From Adiantum capillus-veneris (lineage: Eukaryota; Streptophyta; Polypodiopsida; Polypodiales; Pteridaceae), in NCBI GenBank assembly GCA_014529385.2, contig CM043967.1, positions 129,887,182-129,951,181 on the forward strand: 64,000 nucleotides of DNA. Direction: 5' to 3'. Position 1 is the stretch's first letter, and the number at the start of each line of letters is the position of its first letter. The notes beneath the pieces are model-generated. The model saw only the letters and a list, made by a program, of their open reading frames with translations, did no database searches and was not told where the DNA came from. A program made the position numbers and the translations under genes. Below, one piece after another: positions 58,848 through 64,000 of the stretch.

Positions 58848-59985
58848 GTGTTTACCATGGCCAGTGAGGATATCCCACCGACACACACTTTTGATTTTGA
58901 GCACGCATATGAAAATCAGGGCACCATGGGTGCTGCTGACACTAATATGCATGACGATGATGATCTAGGAGATCATGGCCTTGTAGATATGGTTGCTTTC
59001 AAGACTTTGGAAAATCACCAAAGCGTACTTGAACGCAACCTCTCTGCACTCAATGCAAGTGTTACCAATCTTACGGAGTTACTTGTGAAATTTATGAATT
59101 CACGGACGGCTCAACGAGCCACAAGTGACACGGTTCAAGGAAACCAAGCTCGCACGAGTCGAGTCCAAGAGACAAATGCTTCAAAAGATGCAGAAGGTAG
59201 CAATGCATTACTTAAGAATATCACCATTCCTGAGTTTCATGGGGAAGAGCGTGATCGCAACAAGGATGCGGTCAATACATTCTTACACAAATGGAGTGAT
59301 ATTCATAGATTGAGACACACCCCGGATATAAAGGGGGATGTGGAAACAAGTCTATCTCTTAAAGGCAAGGCCTATAAGTGGTGGAATACATTTCCAATAG
59401 ATGCTCATCCTCCGTCTTGGGCTGCATTTCAAGCTTCTTTCTCCAAAGAGTTTTTGGACTCCAATGAAGAAGATAAGAATTGGTTAGCATGGGATGCATG
59501 CCACATGTCTGGCCTCTATCTCACACAGTACCTTTCAAAGTATCGAGAAATCATATTAAAACTAGAAGGTCTAGATGAATTCCAAAAGATACGGGGTTTT
59601 AATAGAGGTCTTGACAAAGACTATCGTCTTCATGTCAAGACCCAACATCCAAAAACTTTGGAAGAAGCCATCAGTCATGCCCAAAGATATGATGATGACC
59701 AAGAGAGGAAAGGAAACGTTCCCTACTCTAAGAATAATTTTGCTAAGAGCAATGTGGCTAAGAGCCAATGGTGAGGTAGATCTCCCACACATTTCAAGAG
59801 GAATAAGAGACAATCTACCTCTCCACGCCCACAAGAGGCTAAGAAGCCTAAGCAATCACGAGATACTCCACTTAGCATTGCTTATTTTGAGCGTGCGAAG
59901 AAACGCAATTTGTGTTTTAAATGTCTTTCGGACCAACATAACAAGAAAGATTGCCCTCTTTTGCAAGGCAAAGAAAAGGTCATGC
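58848..59985 (+). pseudogene. Element 7 gag
   Basis: Open for 308 codons (an ATG at 58857 is also possible). The gag core (IPEFHGEERDRNKDAVNTFL, KAYKWWNTFP, FLDSNEEDKNWLAW) is at about residues 127-290. A TGA at 59772-59774 interrupts it. In the same frame a basic stretch and the knuckle CFKCLSDQHNKKDC follow at about 59911-59955. Confidence 0.85.
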
Positions 59986-60019
59986 ACATGGTGCAACGCC
60001 TCACATTAAATTCATCTCC

Positions 60020-60520
60020 TAAATATTGTGCTGTAGAGGTTCTTCATATGGAAGAAAAGCACAAGTGTTGTGTGCCTGCTTCATGTGGCAGCCCACCTTT
60101 GGCCCTCATGATTTGATTCGCATGCATGGTACTATTAACACACAACGTGTTTGTATTTTAGTGGATGATGGTGCAACTCATAACTTCTTGAACTATAAGC
60201 TAGTCAAGAAATTGAAGCTTACACAGACTCCTTGCTCTCACAAGTATGTGGTGAAGCAGATATCTGGGAATGATAAGACGTATGGGACATGGTAGTTCAA
60301 GGGGTTGAGCTTATTGTTCAAGATCATACGATGACCCTTGACTTCCAAGTTATGGACATGGACCATGCTGATGTAGTTTTAGGACGGGAGTGGCTGCATG
60401 ATTTAGAAAACACATTGCACACTAGTTATGAACACAACTCCTTATCCTTTATGGACAATGGTAAACATGTGCTTTTGCTTGGTGAGAAAAATATACCATC
60501 TGCACCTCTTATATGTACAG
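60020..60520 (+). pseudogene. Element 7 protease
   Basis: Retropepsin with ILVDDGATHNFLNYKLVKKL at about 60151-60210, Asp replacing Ser/Thr after the catalytic Asp, and ADVVLGREWL near 60370-60400. It crosses a TAG near 60293-60295 with a frame change. Confidence 0.75.
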
Positions 60521-60529
60521 CCGAGCTTT

Positions 60530-61720
60530 CTATATTATGGAAAGCAGATTTAATAGATGAAGTCTTTTTGTGTTACTACTTGTCTCCAAGTCTTGTGAAT
60601 TCTCAAGAGCAAAGTGCGTTGAATTCTAGTAATGGTATGCAAAGTGCAATGAATTTTAATGATAAACAAAGTGTTAACAGATCTAACGAGCAAAGTGCTC
60701 TCAATTTTAATTCTATAGAGCAACGTGCAACTGTTGTAAAACAAACATTACAGGAATTACAAGATTCTCCATCCCAGCATAACTCTAGTTTACTTTCTCC
60801 TTTTTCATGGCAAAAGCTGGCTCACTTTCTCACGGAGTATAGTGATGTATTTCTCAGGTGATTTACCGCCGGGTTTACCCCCTACATGTGATGTGAAGCA
60901 TGGCATAGATGTCTTGCCAGGCACTAAACCGGTGAGTAAACCACCTTATCATATGAGTGCTAAAGAAGCCAAGGAGGTTGTGAGTCAGTTGACTGACTAC
61001 CTCACCCGTGGTTTCATTAGACCTAGCAGTTTGCCTTGGGCATCACCAATTCTATTGGTAAAAAAGAAAGATGGCACTATGTGCATGTGCATAGATTATT
61101 GCGGATTAAATGCCATAACCATCAAGAACAAGTATCCTCTGCCTTGAGTGGATGAGTTGTTTGATCAACTCCATGGGGCAAGATACTATACAAAGATAGA
61201 TCTTTGTTCAGGATACCACCAGTGCGTATCCTTTTGCAAGATATCTCCAAAACTACCTTTACAACACGGTTCGGACATTTTGAATTTTTGGTTATGCCTT
61301 TTGGTCTAACCAATGCTCTAGCTACATTTATGAAACTCATGGATAGTGTCTTACGTCCCTATCTTGAAAAATTTGTTGTGGTTTTCCTTGATGATATTCT
61401 CATTTACAGTAAGACTGAAGATGAACACATAGAACACTTACGATTAGTGTTTGAACAGCTACAAGCTCACGCTAAGGAAAGTAAGTGCGATTTCTTTAAA
61501 ACACAGAGACATTACCTTAGTCATGTGATCTCTTATTCTGGCATCAAGATGGACACTGACAAGGTCGCTGCCATTCTTTGATGGCCACATCCCAACACTC
61601 TTGAGGAGCTTCAAATATTTTTAGGCATGGATGGATTTTATCAACAATATATCCGTGATTATGCCAAAATCACTGTTCCTATGACGGATCAACTTAAAAC
61701 AAAAGGTAAGACCTTTTCTT
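60530..61720 (+). pseudogene. Element 7 reverse transcriptase
   Basis: A linker with Asn/Ser-rich repeats (60590-60720) leads to RT blocks [55 protein letters not shown] and catalytic FLDDILIYS. Breaks are a frame change near 60855, TGA at 61145-61147 and 61579-61581, and a frame change near 61215. Confidence 0.85.
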
Positions 61721-62118
61721 GGGAAGAGCCCAAAAATGCAATTTCGAAAAACTCAAGGTAGCTATAGCCACTGCTCCCATTGTAGCAATCGTTGATCCAC
61801 TTAAGCCGTTTGTGGTAGAGACTCATGCTAGTGACAAAGCAATTGGTGCGGTACTTCGCTTGGAGGAAAGACCTATAGCCTTTGAAAGTAAAAAGTTAGA
61901 TAGAGCTCAACAGAATTATTCTATCTATGAGAGAGAACTCTATGCCATAATTCACGCTTTACGAAAGTGGTGACACTATTTATATGGTGCCGAGTTTGAA
62001 GTAGTTTTTGACCATGAGAGTATCAAATGGTTTACTACTCAAACGGATTTGAATGGCCGTAAAGCTAGATGGGCAGAAATCCTTCAAGATTATGATTGTA
62101 AGCTACGATATCGCAAAA
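61719..62118 (+). pseudogene. Element 7 RNase H, truncated
   Basis: The first catalytic Asp is His (VETHASDKAIGAVL); Glu (YERELYAI) and the next Asp (FDHESIKWF) are present. A TGA at about 61971 interrupts it, and coding similarity stops at LRYRKNG. Confidence 0.8.
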
Positions 62119-62774
62119 ATGGTTGCATCTCAATAGGTGTCCAAAAGGAGACGGTCTACCAAAGAGCAATATGCAATAAGTGATTCTAGATTTACCTCAG
62201 CAATGGACCAAGAGGAGAGATGGTTACATCTCAATAGGGGTCCAAAAGGAGGTAGTCTAGCAGAGAGCAACGTGCATCTAATGGAGCTTAAAAGGCCTTA
62301 GGGTTAGCTTCATCAAAAACCAAAAAAAGTTAGTGTTAATAAGTCCTTTGACCTTAGGCAAGCTAGGGTTGACCTTGAGGTGGAAATCCTACCTAAGCAT
62401 GAGGTGCTTGTCGGCTTGCTAAAGTGCTTAAAGTGTTTGTGGGAACCTTGCCTAAAGCTTGAGGTGTTTTTTATGCTTAAATGACTAAGGTCCTTGAAGT
62501 GTTCAATTCAATGATAAAACTCTCAAGAGGCATAAACGGTTTCCATGCTTAATTGACTAGGTGCTTGTAGTGTTCAATTCAAACCAAATGACTTAAGAAG
62601 CATAAAAGACATATGTCAAAATTCTCCACATGTGGCCCTCATGATGTGCTTGAATCCTATTGGATAGGCTTTAAAGAGGTCCAATGAGAATTTAGATGCA
62701 TAAGAATATATAATTAAGTTCTTTCTCTCAAAGAGGAAAAAGAGGACACAAGTCCAAATAAAATAATTAAATAA

Positions 62775-62817
<43 letters not shown>

Positions 62818-62908
62818 AAGCATGAGAGGGGGTGTTTGATGACAGATCAAATAAACGCCCAACTGGTCGGACACGTAGCCGGACACCACATTTGTACTCT
62901 ATTAATCG
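62119..62908. repeat. Non-coding sequence with short tandem repeats
   Basis: ATGGTTGCATCTCAATAGG recurs at 62220 with a 101-bp step. Another diverged repeat, about 83 bp apart, carries GTGTTCAATTCAA at about 62500 and 62570. A GA tract lies at about 62779-62815. No gene recognised. Confidence 0.7.
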
Positions 62909-64000
62909 TTGAACAAAAACACAAAGGGATCTAAAGAGTCAAAGACTAACTCGGGAGGTTCAGTCTTGGTCAACAAAGTCGTTGAACCTTTGGATGCGAT
63001 CTTGAAAGCTTATGAAGCTAGACTAAAATCCAACCAAACCCAAGAGGATAGATGGCTAACGTACCCTCATCCAGGGTATGAAAAAGAGAGGTTGCAAATG
63101 TGCAAGGAGCTCATCCAGAAGGCCCAAGCTCTTATGGAACCACATGTTCCAGATGCTCCAAAAACGGAAGTGCTAATTCGCGAAAAAATCCAAGAAATGG
63201 AAAGTCATGGTATTGTAAACAAAGAGGAAGAGCCAGGAGTTGAGGCACCTTTAGATACAAGGGAAGTAGCCAATACCATAGATGTGGTAGGTTCACAAGC
63301 AGTGATGCCTATTCCGGAGGTAGAAGAACCGTGGCCACAATCCTTATGGGAATCAATCAGAAACCGAAAAGATGGTAGTGCTACTTTACAGTCAGCACCT
63401 ATCCCGGAGATAAACATGGATCACGAATTTTTCTCGGGGGATATACGATCTTTCTATGGGGATGTCAGATCTATTGCATCTGAAGAGAGTAAACCACACT
63501 CTCCAAAGACTTTGCCATCTTTCATAGGAGAACACGAGACAAAATCCGAGGTTAAAATGGTACCTTCTCAGTGGAAAGCCACACCAAAAATGATGGATAC
63601 CAAGAGCTTGCATGAATTGATGCCTTCTCCTATACAATGCACACTTTATCTCTCAGAGCTACAAAAATTAGACCGCATCTGTGGGGCCAAATGGGCAAAC
63701 ACCTGGAAAACATGTGGCTGAAAATCCCTTCACATGACCAACTTGCAGACTAAAACAGGGATGACACCATGCCTACAAAACCACAGACAAAGCCAATACC
63801 AGTAAATAAGGTGGGTGACTACTGTGAAGGAGACGAAGGAAACACCACCTTATCACTTGTATACAAAGGAGTAAAGACGATTGCTATATTAGATAGTGGG
63901 GCAGGAATTGCCATTGCAACCAAAGAGGTATGGAAAAAATGGGGAAAGCCTGCACTTAGGAAAACTCAAATGAAACTGCAATTAACGGATGGATACACGG
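62909..64000 (+). mobile_element. Element 8: relative of Element 1, protease region, runs off the right edge
   Basis: An open stretch of about 270 codons matches the Element 1 gag-protease linker (GGSVLVNKVVEPLDAILKAY, KSNQTQEDRW). After a TGA at 63719-63721 and a frame change, the retropepsin follows with ILDSGAGIAIATKEVWKKWG at about 63889-63948. The left boundary is abrupt near 62900, so this copy is 5' truncated or rearranged; gag and LTR are absent. Confidence 0.85.

Larger units (their letters stand above)
58848..62118 (+). mobile_element. Element 7: decayed Ty3/gypsy element, truncated in RNase H
   Basis: Plus-strand gag, zinc knuckle, protease, RT and most of RNase H. Similarity ends at about 62118 within RNase H, and integrase and 3' LTR are missing. 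RT and RNase H motifs resemble chromovirus pol. The 5' LTR may be the fragment at 45299-45421. Confidence 0.8.

Overview
The window is a nested stack of plant LTR retrotransposons, almost all Ty3/gypsy, with no recognisable host gene, tRNA or rRNA. The organism is a land plant with a large, repeat-rich nuclear genome. The evidence is Tat/Athila-type gypsy pol genes (one with a second, archaeal-type RNase H), a chromodomain element, tRNA-type primer binding sites and many long GA/GT microsatellites. A seed-free plant such as a fern is possible, but the sequence alone does not settle it.

Layout: Element 1 (minus, 1-8677) is the 5' part of a decayed gypsy element: LTR, PBS, long leader, gag, protease and the start of RT. 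A microsatellite-bearing tandem duplication and empty sequence follow (8664-10770). Element 2 (plus, 10771-19801) is a complete, fairly young non-autonomous element with two 1.0 kb LTRs, PBS, PPT, a gag related to Element 1 and a second coiled-coil ORF, but no pol. From 20081 to 21999 lie a possible LTR with an initiator-Met-type PBS, duplicated RT scraps and two short repeats shared with other parts of the window. Element 3 (minus, 22000-33399) has gag with three zinc knuckles, PR, RT, RNase H, INT and an extra coiled-coil ORF downstream of INT. It is interrupted by a 2.7 kb solo LTR (27594-30329). Element 4 (plus, about 33400-38943) has RT-RH-INT followed by a retropepsin-like segment and a repeated W-V/I-P-K region. 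A gene-free stretch with an ATTGG/CCAAT array lies at 38944-40890. Element 5 (minus, 40899-43540) is a chromodomain gypsy element with internal deletions. Element 6 (minus, 45906-58501) is a complete 12.6 kb element with 2.8 kb LTRs, a 4-bp target duplication (ATAG) and two pairs of duplicated small ORFs ahead of gag. It appears to have inserted into the leader of Element 7 (plus, 58848-62118). Element 8 (plus, 62909 to the right edge) is a relative of Element 1.

How the parts relate: Elements 1, 2 and 8 form one family. Element 2 lacks pol and could be mobilised by an Element 1-like partner. Both share a tRNA-Asp-like PBS, a Gag with the same N-terminal domain, and four copies of a 24-bp palindrome in the leader. 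The middle two copies are exactly 125 bp apart in both elements, and the palindrome carries a paired C-G to A-T change between them. This palindrome system is the strongest candidate for an undescribed cis-acting signal. The solo LTR inside Element 3 belongs to the Element 6 family. Most pol genes carry nonsense codons, frameshifts or lost catalytic residues; Elements 2 and 6 are the youngest by LTR similarity.
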